Shown: positions 42,683 through 55,864, counted from the stretch's first letter. The stretch: DNA of 64,000 nt from Umezawaea sp049997955 (GCA_049997955.1 JAEBDY010000006.1:248001-312000), one strand, 5' to 3'. Translations and numbers: made by a program. Notes: generated by a model from the sequence alone, not told the origin.

Positions 42683-45600
42683 TCAGGCGAGCGGTGGCAG
42701 TCGCGGCGGAACGGCGGCGGGCCGCTCGACCAGTGCCTCCAACGCCAGCCGCACGGCCGTGTCGAGCTGCGGGTCCCGGCCCGCCACCCGGTCCTGCGGC
42801 GTGATCACGACCTCCACGTCCGGGTCCACGCCGTGGTTCTCGACGCCCCAGCCGTGCCCCTCGAACCAGCACGCGTAGCGCGGCTGCGTGACCGGCGTGC
42901 CGTCGATCAGCGAGTACTGCCGGTCGATGCCGATCACGCCGCCCCACGTGCGGGTGCCGACGACCGGGCCGATGCCCAGCTCCTTGACTGCGACGTTCAC
43001 GATGTCGCCGTCGGAGCCGGCGAACTCGTCGGTCACCGCGACCACGGGCCCGCGCGGCGCTTCGGACGGGTAGCTGTCGGAGGTCGTGTAGCCACGGGCG
43101 ACGGACCAGCCGATGATCCGCCTGCCCAGCTTCTCCACGACCAGTTCGGACGTGTGGCCGCCGGAGTTCTCGCGCACGTCCAGCACCATCGCCTCGCGCT
43201 GGAGCTCCACCCGCAGGTCGCGGTGCAGCTGCGCCCAGCCGCCGCCCATCATGTCCGGCACGTGCAGGTAGCCGACGCGGCCCTCGGAAAGCTCGTGCAC
43301 GCGAGCGCGCCGGTCGCTGACCCACGCGTGGTAGCGCAGCGCCGAGTCGTCGTCCAGCGGCACCACGACCACGCGCCGCGGCTCACCGCCGCCACCGGGC
43401 CGGATGGTCAGCTCCACGGGCTTGCCCGCCGTGCCGACCAGCAGCGGCGCCGGGCCCGCGAGCGGGTCGACCTGGCGGCCGTCCACGCCGACCAGCGCGT
43501 CTCCGGGCCGGATCGCCACGCCGGGCGCGGCCAGCGGTGAGCGGGCCGCGGGGTCGGACGTCTCGCCGGGGATGACCCGGATGATCCGCCACGCCCCGGT
43601 GTCGTCGCGTTCCAGGTCGGCGCCGAGCAGGCCCTGCGACCGGCCGCCGTACCCGCCGCCACCGCCCACGTAGGCGTGCGACGTGCCGAGTTCGCCCTGG
43701 ACCTCCCACAGCAGGTCGATCAGGTCGGAGTGGCTGCCCAACCGGTCGACCAGCGGCCGGTAGCGGTCCAGCACGCCCTGCCAGTCGACGCCGCCCATGT
43801 CGACGCGCCAGAAGTTGTCGCGCATCAGCCGTCCGGCCTCGGCGTAGGCCTGGTGCCACTCGGCGGCCCTGTCCACGACGACCCGAACTCGGGACAGGTC
43901 GATGTCGACGGAGTCGGACTCGTCGTCGGGGTCGACCTTGCGGTCGGTCGGCACGAGCCGCAGCGACGAGCCGTCGGTGACGACCATCCGCTGCCCGTCA
44001 CCGGTCACCGAGAATCCGTCCAGGCCGTCGACGACCACCTCGGCCTTGAGCTTGGCCAGGTCGAAGCGCTCCAGCACCGACCGCGACGGCAGGGCGTCCG
44101 GGCTGGCCATGTTGTCGCCGAGCACCCCGACGAGCGGGCTGCGCCGCCACAGCAGGTTCCCCTTGGCCGCGGTGAGCTGCGCGTACCGCGCGGCGGCGAC
44201 CGGGATCGTGACCACGCGGTCCGCCAGGCCCTCCAGGTCCACGACGGTGATCGGGTTCTCGTCGTCGCCGTCCTTCGCCTTGTCCGACGAGTCGTCGTCG
44301 ACGACCGGCCTGCCGAGCCGGTACGGGTCGAACGGCGACGGCGTGGTCGCGGCCAGCGGCAGCAGGTACGGGCGGCAGCCGGTGGGGAACGACAGGTCGA
44401 ACACGTACGCGTCGTACACCGGGTCGAAGCTGCGCACCGACAGGAACGCCAGGTAGCGGCCGTCCTCGGTGAACGCGGGCGAGAAGTCGGTGAACCGCAG
44501 CGGCGTCACGTCCACGGTGGACAGGTCCGTGGTGTTCGCCATCCGGATGTTCTGCAGCGGTCTCGGGCCGGGGTGCGACCAGGCGAGCCAGTTGGAGTCC
44601 GGCGAGAACGCCAGGTCGCTCACGAGCGGGTTCGCGCCCGCCACGACCTCGCGCAGTTCGCCCGACTCGACGTCGACCAGCAGCAGTCTGCCGTCGTGCG
44701 TGGCGACCGCGACCCGGCGGCCGTCCGGCGACACCAGCAGCTCCTCCACGCGTCCGAGCTGCCCCACCCCGACGCGGCGCGGCGCGTTGCCCGGCTCGAC
44801 GCCGCCGACGGGCGCGAACTCCAGGCCTTCCTCACCTTCGGCGTCGGTGACCCACACGACCTGGCCGCTGTCGCCGACGATCCTCGGCAGCCGGGCGCGG
44901 ACGCCGGGCTGCTCGGCCAGCGCGCGGACCGGACCGTCCTTGTGCGTCACCCAGTGGACGGTGCCGCGGACCTCGACCACGCTGGCGCGGCCGGTCTTGT
45001 CCGGCGCCACGTCCTCGACGTTGTGGCGGGCGAAGACGTGCTTGGGGCGGCGGGAGTTGCGCGGTCCGCCGAGGCGGACGTCCAGCGGCCGCGGCTCGGC
45101 GTCCAGGTCCTCCAGCAGCCACAGCTCGCCCGCCTGCTGGTAGACGACGCGGGTGCCGTCGGTGGACGCGGCGCGCGCGTAGAACTCCTGCTCGGTGTGC
45201 CGCCGCAGGTCCGTCCCGTCCGGGAGCACGGAGTGGACGCCGCCGACCCCGTCGTGGTCGGACAGGAACGCCAACCTGCCGTCGACCCACATCGGCGAGG
45301 TGAGCGAGGCCGTCAGCTCGGGCAGGATCCGGTGGAACTCCCCGTCGCCGTCCAGGTCGAGCCACAGCTTGGCCGCCGCCCCGCCGCGGTAGCGCTTCCA
45401 CCAGGCCGGGTCGCGGCCGTAGGAACTGGTGATCGCCCGCGCGCCGTCCGGGCCGAACGCGACGTCGCCCACCCAGCCGAACGGCAGCCGCCGGGCGGGT
45501 CCTCCGTCGAGCGGCACGGCGTGCGCCCACGACCGGTCCGACGTGGCCTCGCGGGCGGCCGTCACGGCCACCACCTCGCCGTCCGGCGTCCAGTCCACCA

Positions 45601-45874
45601 CCCTGGTCGAGCGGTGGCCCCAGTAGGTCAGCCGCCGCGAAGGCCCGCCCTCGACCGGGGCGACGTGCACCTCGGGTGCCCCGTCGCGTGTGCTCGCCCA
45701 CGCCAGCGTCGTGCCGTCCGGCGAGAACCGGGGCGCGCGGGCGGGGACCTGGTCGGCGGAGACCCGCCACGCCCTGCCGCCGTCGACCGGGGCCAGCCAG
45801 ACGTCGTCCTCGGCCACGAACGTCACGAGGTCGTCGTGCAGGTGCGGGAAGCGGAGGTACGCGGGTTCGATCAC
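42683..45874 (-). CDS. Tricorn-type protease (S41)
   Basis: A 1063-residue cytoplasmic protease. The N-terminal two thirds are two beta-propellers (repeats such as RFSPDGTTLAWASTRDG and AFSPDSNWLAWSHPG), which gate access. A helical C1 domain and a PDZ-like domain (about 745-830) follow, then the S41 core. Expected catalytic residues are present: the Ser-His pair in GTSHAYVGG, the nucleophile Ser in DEFAGSDGDIV and Glu in GVENHGVDPD. It digests peptides released by the proteasome. ATGA overlap with mazG. Confidence 0.93.
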   Translation of the reverse strand: MIEPAYLRFPHLHDDLVTFVAEDDVWLAPVDGGRAWRVSADQVPARAPRFSPDGTTLAWASTRDGAPEVHVAPVEGGPSRRLTYWGHRSTRVVDWTPDGEVVAVTAAREATSDRSWAHAVPLDGGPARRLPFGWVGDVAFGPDGARAITSSYGRDPAWWKRYRGGAAAKLWLDLDGDGEFHRILPELTASLTSPMWVDGRLAFLSDHDGVGGVHSVLPDGTDLRRHTEQEFYARAASTDGTRVVYQQAGELWLLEDLDAEPRPLDVRLGGPRNSRRPKHVFARHNVEDVAPDKTGRASVVEVRGTVHWVTHKDGPVRALAEQPGVRARLPRIVGDSGQVVWVTDAEGEEGLEFAPVGGVEPGNAPRRVGVGQLGRVEELLVSPDGRRVAVATHDGRLLLVDVESGELREVVAGANPLVSDLAFSPDSNWLAWSHPGPRPLQNIRMANTTDLSTVDVTPLRFTDFSPAFTEDGRYLAFLSVRSFDPVYDAYVFDLSFPTGCRPYLLPLAATTPSPFDPYRLGRPVVDDDSSDKAKDGDDENPITVVDLEGLADRVVTIPVAAARYAQLTAAKGNLLWRRSPLVGVLGDNMASPDALPSRSVLERFDLAKLKAEVVVDGLDGFSVTGDGQRMVVTDGSSLRLVPTDRKVDPDDESDSVDIDLSRVRVVVDRAAEWHQAYAEAGRLMRDNFWRVDMGGVDWQGVLDRYRPLVDRLGSHSDLIDLLWEVQGELGTSHAYVGGGGGYGGRSQGLLGADLERDDTGAWRIIRVIPGETSDPAARSPLAAPGVAIRPGDALVGVDGRQVDPLAGPAPLLVGTAGKPVELTIRPGGGGEPRRVVVVPLDDDSALRYHAWVSDRRARVHELSEGRVGYLHVPDMMGGGWAQLHRDLRVELQREAMVLDVRENSGGHTSELVVEKLGRRIIGWSVARGYTTSDSYPSEAPRGPVVAVTDEFAGSDGDIVNVAVKELGIGPVVGTRTWGGVIGIDRQYSLIDGTPVTQPRYACWFEGHGWGVENHGVDPDVEVVITPQDRVAGRDPQLDTAVRLALEALVERPAAVPPRLPPLA

Positions 45875-46848
45875 ACCCCGACGTTAGCGGGCCAGAACCG
45901 GCGCCAGGCCTCGGTGTCGAGAGTGGTGATTCCTTCGAGACGTGCGGCGGCTTCGGCAGTCCGAACGTGGCCCGCAAACGTGCGGGCAACGGCTCGCAGC
46001 TCGGTCTCCGGGTCCTCGCCTGCGAGCTTCGCCAGCGCCGCCACCACGAACAGCGTCGTGCCGGAGTCGTCACCGTCCGGCAGGAGGTCGACCGGGAACC
46101 CGGCGCGCTTGGTGCGCTGCGCCAACTTCGCCGCCAGCGCCACGGCGGGCTGACCCAGCGCGACACCGTCCACACTGGACTCGCGCTGCTTCTCGGCCTG
46201 CTTCAGCTCCTCCCAGCGGACCTGCTGGGTCGAGGAGTCGCGCACTCCGGACGAAGTGCGCTGCTCGGCCGAGGCGGCGTCCAACCCGGAGTCGCCGCCC
46301 GCGAACACGTGCGGGTGCCTGCCGACCAGCTTCGCCACCAGTTCGGCCGCCACGTCGTCCACGGTGAACGCGTCCGAGGAGTGCTCGGCCGCGACACGGG
46401 CGTGGAACAGGACCTGGAGCAGCACGTCGCCCAGCTCCTCGCGCATGGCCGCGCGGTCGCCGTCCTCGATGGCCTCCAGCAGTTCGAAGGTCTCCTCGAC
46501 CAGGTACTGCCGCAGCGTGTCGTGGTCCTGCTCGGCGTCCCACGGGCACCCGCCGGGCGACCGCAGCCGGTCCATCACGGCGACGGCTTCGAGCAGGCCC
46601 GCGCCGACGGGCAGGCCGACCACGGGAGCGCCCGCCGCGACCAGCGCCGCGGCGGCGGGTTCGGCGGCCGACGCCGCCACGACCACGACGGACTCGTCGC
46701 GGGCCAGCTTCACCAGCAGTTCGGCGGCGGGCGGCCGCTCGTCCACACCGAACACGTGCGCCGCGCCGCGCAGGTGCGGCAGCGCGGCGACCGGCAGCAC
46801 GTCACCCGCGCCGCGCAGCACGACGGCGCAACCGCGGGCCAGGGTCAC
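45871..46848 (-). CDS. mazG: MazG-family nucleoside triphosphate pyrophosphohydrolase
   Basis: A 325-residue housecleaning NTPase. The MazG domain (about 110-220) has RSPGGCPWDAEQDHDTL and the metal-binding EExxE and ExxD motifs in YLVEETFELLEAI and REELGDVLLQVL. An N-terminal Ala-rich region of about 100 residues and a second, degenerate C-terminal half follow the actinobacterial form. GTG 46848 overlaps the stop of the SurA-like gene; its stop overlaps the tricorn start. It lowers mutation by hydrolysing aberrant NTPs. Confidence 0.9.
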   Translation of the reverse strand: MTLARGCAVVLRGAGDVLPVAALPHLRGAAHVFGVDERPPAAELLVKLARDESVVVVAASAAEPAAAALVAAGAPVVGLPVGAGLLEAVAVMDRLRSPGGCPWDAEQDHDTLRQYLVEETFELLEAIEDGDRAAMREELGDVLLQVLFHARVAAEHSSDAFTVDDVAAELVAKLVGRHPHVFAGGDSGLDAASAEQRTSSGVRDSSTQQVRWEELKQAEKQRESSVDGVALGQPAVALAAKLAQRTKRAGFPVDLLPDGDDSGTTLFVVAALAKLAGEDPETELRAVARTFAGHVRTAEAAARLEGITTLDTEAWRRFWPANVGV

Positions 46849-47801
46849 GGCTTGGACTGCTGGACGGCGATCTGGAAGCCCGCCTTCTCGCCTTCGCTCG
46901 GCGCGAGACCCATCGTCGAGGTGTCCCACACGCCGTAGCGCGGGTTGACCCGGATGTCCAGCTCGTCGGCGAGCGGCTGGAGCATCCGCAGGCCGATGCC
47001 CGCGAGCACGTCCGGCGTGAGCTCCTGCGACGCGCCGTCCGACGACGGCGAGGCGTTGGTGGAGCGCTCCTTGACGTGCGCGACGATCCAGTTGCCCTGC
47101 TCCGGCGACGGCGGGAACGCGATCACCGTGTTGGCCGCGACGCCGAACAGCAGCGTGGTCGCGAGCTGCGGCGACTGCGACGAGGACACCTTGGCGTCCG
47201 TCTCGCCCGCCTGCGCGTCCTTCTGCTTGGCGTCGCGGACGAACTGCGCCATCTTGCTCGGGTCGCGCGAGATCTGCTTGGCCTTGTCGATCGCCTCTTG
47301 CGTGTCGTTCGCGTAGAAGTAGTCGAACGTCACGGCGAGCTTGTCCGCGTACTTGCGGCCGATCTCGACCTGGAGCAGCTGGTCGCGGGCGCGCTCGTTG
47401 CGGAAGGTGTCCGCGTCGAAGAACGTGCCCTCGCTGAGCTGCTGCGCGCCACCGGCCTCGTCCAGCAGCTGGCTCAGCGTGTCCTCGGAGACGCTGACGT
47501 CCTCGCGGTCGGCCGCACGCAGGGTCAGCTCGTGCTGGATCTTGAACGTGAGGATGTCGCGCGCGGTCTTGTCCAGCTTCGCCTGCGGCGCGCCACCCTC
47601 CTGCGTCTGCGCGTCCTCCGGCAGCCGGTCGAGGTAGCCCGCCAGCCTCGCCTGGACGAGGTCCAGCGGGATCACGGTGTCGCCCACGATCGCGGCCGAC
47701 CCAGCCTGCGCCGGACCTGAGCCGCAGCCCGCGAGGAGCAGCGCGGCGGCAGCGCCGAGCAGGGTGAATCGCCGGTACCGGGACCTCAGCACAGTGCTCA
47801 C
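46845..47801 (-). CDS. SurA-N-domain lipoprotein
   Basis: A 318-residue exported lipoprotein with lipobox LLAGC (Cys26). It resembles the SurA N-terminal chaperone domain: GDTVIPLDLVQARLAGYLDRL and SEDTLSQLLDEAGGAQQL. No PPIase (parvulin) domain is seen. It is probably a periplasm-side folding factor. Genes of this kind lie between mfd and mazG in many actinobacteria, as here. Confidence 0.85.
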   Translation of the reverse strand: MSTVLRSRYRRFTLLGAAAALLLAGCGSGPAQAGSAAIVGDTVIPLDLVQARLAGYLDRLPEDAQTQEGGAPQAKLDKTARDILTFKIQHELTLRAADREDVSVSEDTLSQLLDEAGGAQQLSEGTFFDADTFRNERARDQLLQVEIGRKYADKLAVTFDYFYANDTQEAIDKAKQISRDPSKMAQFVRDAKQKDAQAGETDAKVSSSQSPQLATTLLFGVAANTVIAFPPSPEQGNWIVAHVKERSTNASPSSDGASQELTPDVLAGIGLRMLQPLADELDIRVNPRYGVWDTSTMGLAPSEGEKAGFQIAVQQSKP

Positions 47802-47813
47802 GAGGTTACCTTC

Positions 47814-51401
<3,588 letters not shown>

Positions 51402-51504
51402 TTCGGGACTCCCGTGCGTGAAACGCGGACAGACCCCTGCCTGGGACTGATTGCTCCCAGGGAGGGGTTCTCGACCACCAGCGTAACTCGATTGCGCGCG
51501 CCGG

Positions 51505-51510
51505 CACGCT
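51505..51510 (+). promoter_or_regulatory. Candidate leaderless promoter (-10) of the DUF4291 gene
   Basis: CACGCT (TAnnnT-like) ends six bases before GTG 51517. The alternative GTG at 51514 is only three bases away, which is why 51517 was chosen. Confidence 0.3.
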
Positions 51511-51516
51511 GGAGTG

Positions 51517-52074
51517 GTGAAGGACAAAGAGGTCAGAGCCGACTACGACGATCGGACGATCACGGTCTACCAGGCCTATTCCCCGGCCATCGCCCTGCCG
51601 GCGCTCAAGGCGGGCGGTTTCGTCCCCCCGTTCAAACCCGATCGGATGACGTGGGTCAAGCCGTCGTTCCTGTGGATGATGTACCGCTGCGGCTGGGCCT
51701 TGAAAGAAGGCCAGGAACACGTGCTGGCGGTCCGGATGACCCGCGAGGGCTTCGAGGCAGCCCTGCGATCAGCCGTGCTGAGCCACGACCGCACGATCAG
51801 CAAGCCGGAGGTCCGCGTCCAGTGGGACCCGGAACGCGACCTGCACCTGAGGCCGCTGCCCCACCGCTCCCTGCAACTGGGCCTGGCGGGAGGCACCAGC
51901 ACCCGGTACGTCAAGGAGTGGATCACCACCCTGACCGACGTGACACCACTGGCACGGGAAGTGCACGCACTGGTCCGGGCGGGATCGTTGGACAAGGCCA
52001 CGGCAAGACTGCCAATAGAACGCCCGTACCCGCTGCCAGAGGACATCGCGGAACACCTGGGCGCCACAGCCTGA
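51517..52074 (+). CDS. DUF4291-family protein
   Basis: A 185-residue protein matching the DUF4291 pattern: EVRADYDDRTITVYQAYSPA, FVPPFKPDRMTWVKPSFLWM and MYRCGWALKEGQEHVLAVRM. Function is unknown; members resemble toxins or nucleic-acid-processing enzymes in no certain way. It is divergent from mfd. Towards the end A-ending codons (GCA, CCA, ACA) become common and the strand turns A/C-rich, continuing into the repeat-bearing gap that follows. Confidence 0.82.
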   Translation: MKDKEVRADYDDRTITVYQAYSPAIALPALKAGGFVPPFKPDRMTWVKPSFLWMMYRCGWALKEGQEHVLAVRMTREGFEAALRSAVLSHDRTISKPEVRVQWDPERDLHLRPLPHRSLQLGLAGGTSTRYVKEWITTLTDVTPLAREVHALVRAGSLDKATARLPIERPYPLPEDIAEHLGATA

Positions 52075-52228
52075 GCAACTCCCCCAGCACCCAGCACCAG
52101 CAACGGACTAGCAGAGCACCGAATTAGCAGTCAGTGGCTACCCACCACCGAACTGCGGCAGGTAGCGACCCACCGGCCTGCGGTAGCTGGCGACCCACCA
52201 CCTGCCGAGCAAGCCCGACACGGCGTAA

Positions 52229-52339
52229 GCCGATTTTACTTGGGGGTTTTGACCCTTAAAATTGGTCGGGCTGCGGCTTCACCACCTGCCGTTTTGGCCC
52301 GACAAAGGGTCAAAACGAGGGGCCCCAAGTCACATCGGC
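52229..52339 (-). repeat. Structured repeat R2, copy A2 (inverted)
   Basis: A 111-bp nested palindrome in the opposite orientation to copy A1. Outer arms 52229-52245 and 52323-52339 pair with two mismatches. Middle TTTTGACCCTT pairs with AAGGGTCAAAA, inner GTCGGGC with GCCCGAC, and the centre is the subtype A sequence in reverse. It shares the 659-bp gap 52075-52733 with copy B1; the rest of the gap is A/C-rich without a gene. Confidence 0.85.
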
Positions 52340-52461
52340 AGACCCCGGATGCTGTAGCGATTCCCAGGTGACGCCCAGCTCACACGCACACTGCTCAGCC
52401 GCCCCGTTCAGACACCTCCGCTCAGACGGCGCCCACCAGGCGGCCAAGGCTCCCAGCGGGG

Positions 52462-52578
52462 CGGCCGATTTGACTCGGGGACCCCTTGATTTGAGCCTTG
52501 ATCGGGCTAAAAGGGCAGTCCCGAAAGCCTGCCCGATCACCAATTTTAAGGCTCAAATCCCCCGAGTAAAATCGGCCG
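52462..52578 (+). repeat. Structured repeat R2, copy B1
   Basis: A 117-bp nested palindrome. Outer arms 52462-52480 and 52560-52578 carry ACTCGGGG/CCCCGAGT where other copies have ACTTGGGG/CCCCAAGT. Middle GATTTGAGCCTT pairs with AAGGCTCAAATC, inner GATCGGGC with GCCCGATC. The centre TAAAAGGGCAGTCCCGAAAG defines subtype B and is identical in copy B2 (60883-60998). Confidence 0.88.
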
Positions 52579-52721
52579 TGCTCCCGTCGCCCTCGCCTGC
52601 CGGGAAGCCGTGCCCCCGTCGCCCTCGCCCGGCGGAAAGTGGTGGGTCGGCCTCGCCCGCCGGAAGAAAGACCGACTCCTCGTACCGGCACCCGCCCACA
52701 GTGACCACACCCCCAAACAGG

Positions 52722-52727
52722 CATTGT
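52722..52727 (+). promoter_or_regulatory. Candidate leaderless promoter (-10) of the sugar-dehydrogenase gene
   Basis: CATTGT ends six bases before ATG 52734, with no ribosome-binding site between. Confidence 0.35.
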
Positions 52728-52733
52728 GGACTC

Positions 52734-53861
52734 ATGAGCAGACTCGTCGGGGTTCTGGCCGTGGCTCTCGTGGCCGGGTGCACGACCACCGCCTCCGGTG
52801 GTAGCGCGCCGGCCACCCAAGCCCCGTCGAGCCTCAAGGTCGAAGAGGTCGTCGGTGGGTTGAGCCATGCCTGGGACGTGGGTTTCCTACCCGACGGGCA
52901 GGTTCTGGTGACCCAGAGGCCCGGCAAGCTGACCCTCGTGAAGGACGGGAAGGCCACCGACCTCACGGCCGACCTCGACGACGTGAAGCCGCGCGGCGAG
53001 GGTGGGTTGATGGGGCTCGTGGTGCACCCTGACTTCGCCACCTCGCGGCTGTTCACCACCTGCCAGACCTCGGAGGAGGACGTCCGGCTCGTCACGTGGC
53101 AGCTGTCCGTCGACAACACCAGCGCAGTGCGGGTCAAGAACCCGCTGCTGGGCGGGCTGCCGGTGGCCGCGAGCGGCAGGCACTCCGGTTGTCGTCCGGC
53201 GCTCGCGCAGGACGGGTCGCTGCTCGTCGGCACGGGTGACACGGCGGAGGGCACGTTCGCCCAGGATCCGGACAACCTGGGCGGCAAGGTGTTGCGGATC
53301 GACCTGGCGACCGGTGCGCCGAAGGCGGACAACCCGGTCCCCGGCAGCCGCGTCTACACCTACGGCCACCGCAACGTGCAGGGCGTCGCGGTGAGCCCGA
53401 AGACGGGTCAGGTGTTCACCGCCGAGCACGGGCCGGACATCGACGACGAGCTCAACCTGCTCGCGGCGGGCGCGAACTACGGCTGGGACCCGAGCCGGGG
53501 CGGCACGAAGCCCGGCTACGACGAGAGCGTGCCGATGACGGACCTGACGAGGTTCCCGGACGCGGTCGAAGCGGTCTGGAAGTCCGGCGACCCGACCGAG
53601 GCCATCGCGGGCGCGGACTTCCTGAGCGGCACCAAGTGGGGCGACCTGGAGGGCGTGCTGGCCGTCGTCGCGCTGAAGGGCTCGAAGCTGATGCTGTTCA
53701 CCCTCACCCCGGAGGGCGGCGTGCACTCGGTGGCGATCCCGCCGGAGCTGGACGACACCCGGGGCAGGCTGCGCGGGGCCAGGCTCGGCCCGGACGGCGC
53801 CCTCTACGTCACGACGTCGAACGGCAGCGGCGACAAGCTGCTGAAGGTCACCCGCGGCTAG
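52734..53861 (+). CDS. PQQ-dependent sugar dehydrogenase-like lipoprotein (GSDH family)
   Basis: A 375-residue lipoprotein (lipobox LVAGC, Cys16). A six-bladed propeller of the glucose/sorbosone dehydrogenase family follows: LSHAWDVGFLPDGQVLVTQR, GEGGLMGLVVHPDFAT, TYGHRNVQGVAV, FTAEHGPDIDDELNLL and ANYGWD. Soluble members bind PQQ and oxidise aldoses at the cell surface. No PQQ synthesis gene is in the window. An upstream in-frame extension from 52368 would translate repeat B1 and is rejected. Its TAG stop overlaps that of the convergent TetR gene. Confidence 0.88.
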   Translation: MSRLVGVLAVALVAGCTTTASGGSAPATQAPSSLKVEEVVGGLSHAWDVGFLPDGQVLVTQRPGKLTLVKDGKATDLTADLDDVKPRGEGGLMGLVVHPDFATSRLFTTCQTSEEDVRLVTWQLSVDNTSAVRVKNPLLGGLPVAASGRHSGCRPALAQDGSLLVGTGDTAEGTFAQDPDNLGGKVLRIDLATGAPKADNPVPGSRVYTYGHRNVQGVAVSPKTGQVFTAEHGPDIDDELNLLAAGANYGWDPSRGGTKPGYDESVPMTDLTRFPDAVEAVWKSGDPTEAIAGADFLSGTKWGDLEGVLAVVALKGSKLMLFTLTPEGGVHSVAIPPELDDTRGRLRGARLGPDGALYVTTSNGSGDKLLKVTRG

Positions 53862-54517
53862 CGGATCGTGAGCCGGGGCTTGTGGTCCATGTGCGACAAG
53901 CCCTTCCACGCCAGGTTGACCAGGTGCGCCGCCACCTCGTCCTTCTTCGGCTTGCGCACCTCCAGCCACCACTGGCCGGTGAGCGCGACCATGCCGACGA
54001 GCGCCTGGCTGTACAGCGCGGCGAGCTTGCGGTCGTAGCCCTGCTGGGAGAAGTGCGTGCCGAGGATGCTCTCCACCTGGGAGGCGATGTCGTTGAGCAG
54101 CGAGGAGAAGGTGCCCGTCGAGGACGCGACCGGCGAGTCGCGCACGAGGATGCGGAACCCGTCCGACGAACCCTCGATGTAGTCGAGCAGCGCGCACGCG
54201 GCCTGCTCCAGCAGCTCTCGGGGGTGCCCGCCGGACAGGGCGTTGACGATCTGGCCCATCAGGGCTTCCATCTCGCGGTCGACGACGACCGCGTAGATGC
54301 CCTCCTTGCCGCCGAAGTGCTCGTACACCACGGGTTTGCTGACGCCCGCGCGGTGCGCGATCTCCTCGACGGAGGTGACCTCGTAGCCCTTCTCGGCGAA
54401 CAGGGCGCGCGCGACGTGGAGGAGTTGCTCGCGCCGCTCCTTGCCCGTCATCCGGACCCTGGCGACCGGTGCCGACTCCGGATCGCCCTTGTGCCGTTTC
54501 CCAGTCACCTCGGTCAC
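53858..54517 (-). CDS. TetR-family transcriptional regulator
   Basis: A 219-residue regulator. The N-terminal helix-turn-helix (about residues 25-70) reads REQLLHVARALFAEKGYEVT, then SVEEIAHRAGVSKPVVYEHF. The C-terminal ligand domain is FSSLLNDIASQVESILG onwards, with QALVGMVALTGQWW. GTG 54517 is the preferred start; GTG 54508 and ATG 54451 are possible. It shares CTAG with the convergent dehydrogenase gene (both stops are TAG on opposite strands), so neither has a 3' spacer. Target genes are unknown; the divergent hydrolase is a candidate. Confidence 0.88.
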   Translation of the reverse strand: MTEVTGKRHKGDPESAPVARVRMTGKERREQLLHVARALFAEKGYEVTSVEEIAHRAGVSKPVVYEHFGGKEGIYAVVVDREMEALMGQIVNALSGGHPRELLEQAACALLDYIEGSSDGFRILVRDSPVASSTGTFSSLLNDIASQVESILGTHFSQQGYDRKLAALYSQALVGMVALTGQWWLEVRKPKKDEVAAHLVNLAWKGLSHMDHKPRLTIR

Positions 54518-54696
54518 CCTAGGCGCACGACGACCTGGCAAAACGCGCGCCCCTCGCCGTGGAGGCCGTGGCGAGGGGGCGGAGGCGCCGCCGGTCGGGC
54601 CTGCGGGCGTTCGTCGACGCGAACCACGGGTTTCTTCTCAGGATCGAGACGCTTTCCCCACCGCTGGAAGCCGACGGGCGACGGCATCATGTCCGG

Positions 54697-55864
54697 GTGG
54701 AGTCATCCGATGTCCGGCCGCGCCGCCGGATCGCAGTCCTCGCCACGCTCGGCGCGGTCGTCGTCCTGCTGCTGCTCGGCGGGGCCGTGCTGGGCGGCGG
54801 GTGGTACTACAGCGGGCAACTGCTGGAGCCCGCCAACTCGCGCCCCGGCTACCCCGACACGTCCGCGGGCGCGGCGGGCGACGCGGAGAAGCCGGCCGTG
54901 CTGCTGGAGCAGTCCGAGGACACCGTGCTGCCGGGCACCTGGGGCCTGCTGTGGGACGGCGGGGCGGCCCGCGTCGGTCCGGTGGACGGCCGCCCGGACG
55001 GCAAGGTGCGGCGCCCGCTCGTGGACGGCTCGGCTCCGCCCGCGGGCACGAAGGTGCGGATGGCGACCACCGTCTGGGCCACCGACCCGAAGGCGGCGCA
55101 CGGGCTCGACTTCACCGACGTGAAGATCAAGACCGAGCTGGGCGACGCCCCCGCCTGGTTCGTGCCCGGCACCTCGTCCACGTGGGTCGTGGCCGTGCAC
55201 GGTCGCGCGGGCTCCCGCGCCGAGGCGCTGCGGGTGCTGCCGCAGCTGCACGAGCGCGGCCTGCCGACGCTCGTGGTGACCTACCGCAACGACACCGACG
55301 AGGGCGCCCCCGCGTCCCCGGACGGCCTCTACCACCTCGGCGGCACGGAGTGGCGCGACGTGGAGGCCGCGGTGGAGCACGCCAGGGACCAGGGCGCCGC
55401 GAACGTGCTGCTCTACGGCTGGTCGATGGGCGGCGCGATCATCGGGCAACTCCTCGCCCAGTCGTCGGTGGCGGGTTCCGTGACCGGCGTCGTGCTGGAC
55501 GCCCCCGTCACGAGCTGGACGAAGACCCTGGAGCTCCAGGCCGCCAACCGGGACGTGCCGACCGCGATCGTGCCGGTCGCCGAGCTGGTGTCGGACTGGC
55601 GGGCGGATCGGCTTCGACCGGTTCGACCTGGTCGAGCACCCGCCGGCGGTGAAGCCGAGGACGTTGGTCTTCCACGGCAACGCGGACGGGACCGTTCCGG
55701 TGCAGGGCTCGCGGGACCTCGCCGCCGCGGCGGCCCGGCTGCGGTGGCCGCTGCAGTACGTCGAGGTGCCGGGCGCGGACCACACCGCCGCGTGGAACAC
55801 CGACGCCGCCGCGTACCGGCGGAATCTGGACGACTTCCTGAACACCGTGATCAGCGCCTCTTGA
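54697..55864 (+). pseudogene. Alpha/beta-hydrolase broken by a frameshift
   Basis: The 5' part encodes a membrane-anchored hydrolase (VLATLGAVVVLLLLGGAVLGG, then a serine in LLYGWSMGGAIIGQL). At about 55600-55607 the reading frame shifts by one. The other frame continues the protein with IGFDRFDLVEHPPAVKPRT, the catalytic aspartate in HGNADGTVP and histidine in GADHTAAWN, ending at 55864. The first frame runs on into unrelated Arg-rich sequence to 55908. The triad is split, so the product is probably inactive unless this is a sequencing error or programmed shift; the local GGCGGGCGG run makes a 2-base deletion likely. GTG 54697 is a tentative start. Confidence 0.75.

Noticed and set aside
42833..46153. 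Very long plus-strand frames opposite tricorn, mazG and mfd
   Set aside because: High-GC DNA gives long antisense frames. Their translations are His/Arg/Gln/Val-rich without motifs, and the minus-strand genes are clear.
52368..52733. N-terminal extension of the sugar-dehydrogenase gene
   Set aside because: The extension translates repeat R2 copy B1. ATG 52734 gives a proper lipoprotein signal and has a -10 box at leaderless spacing.
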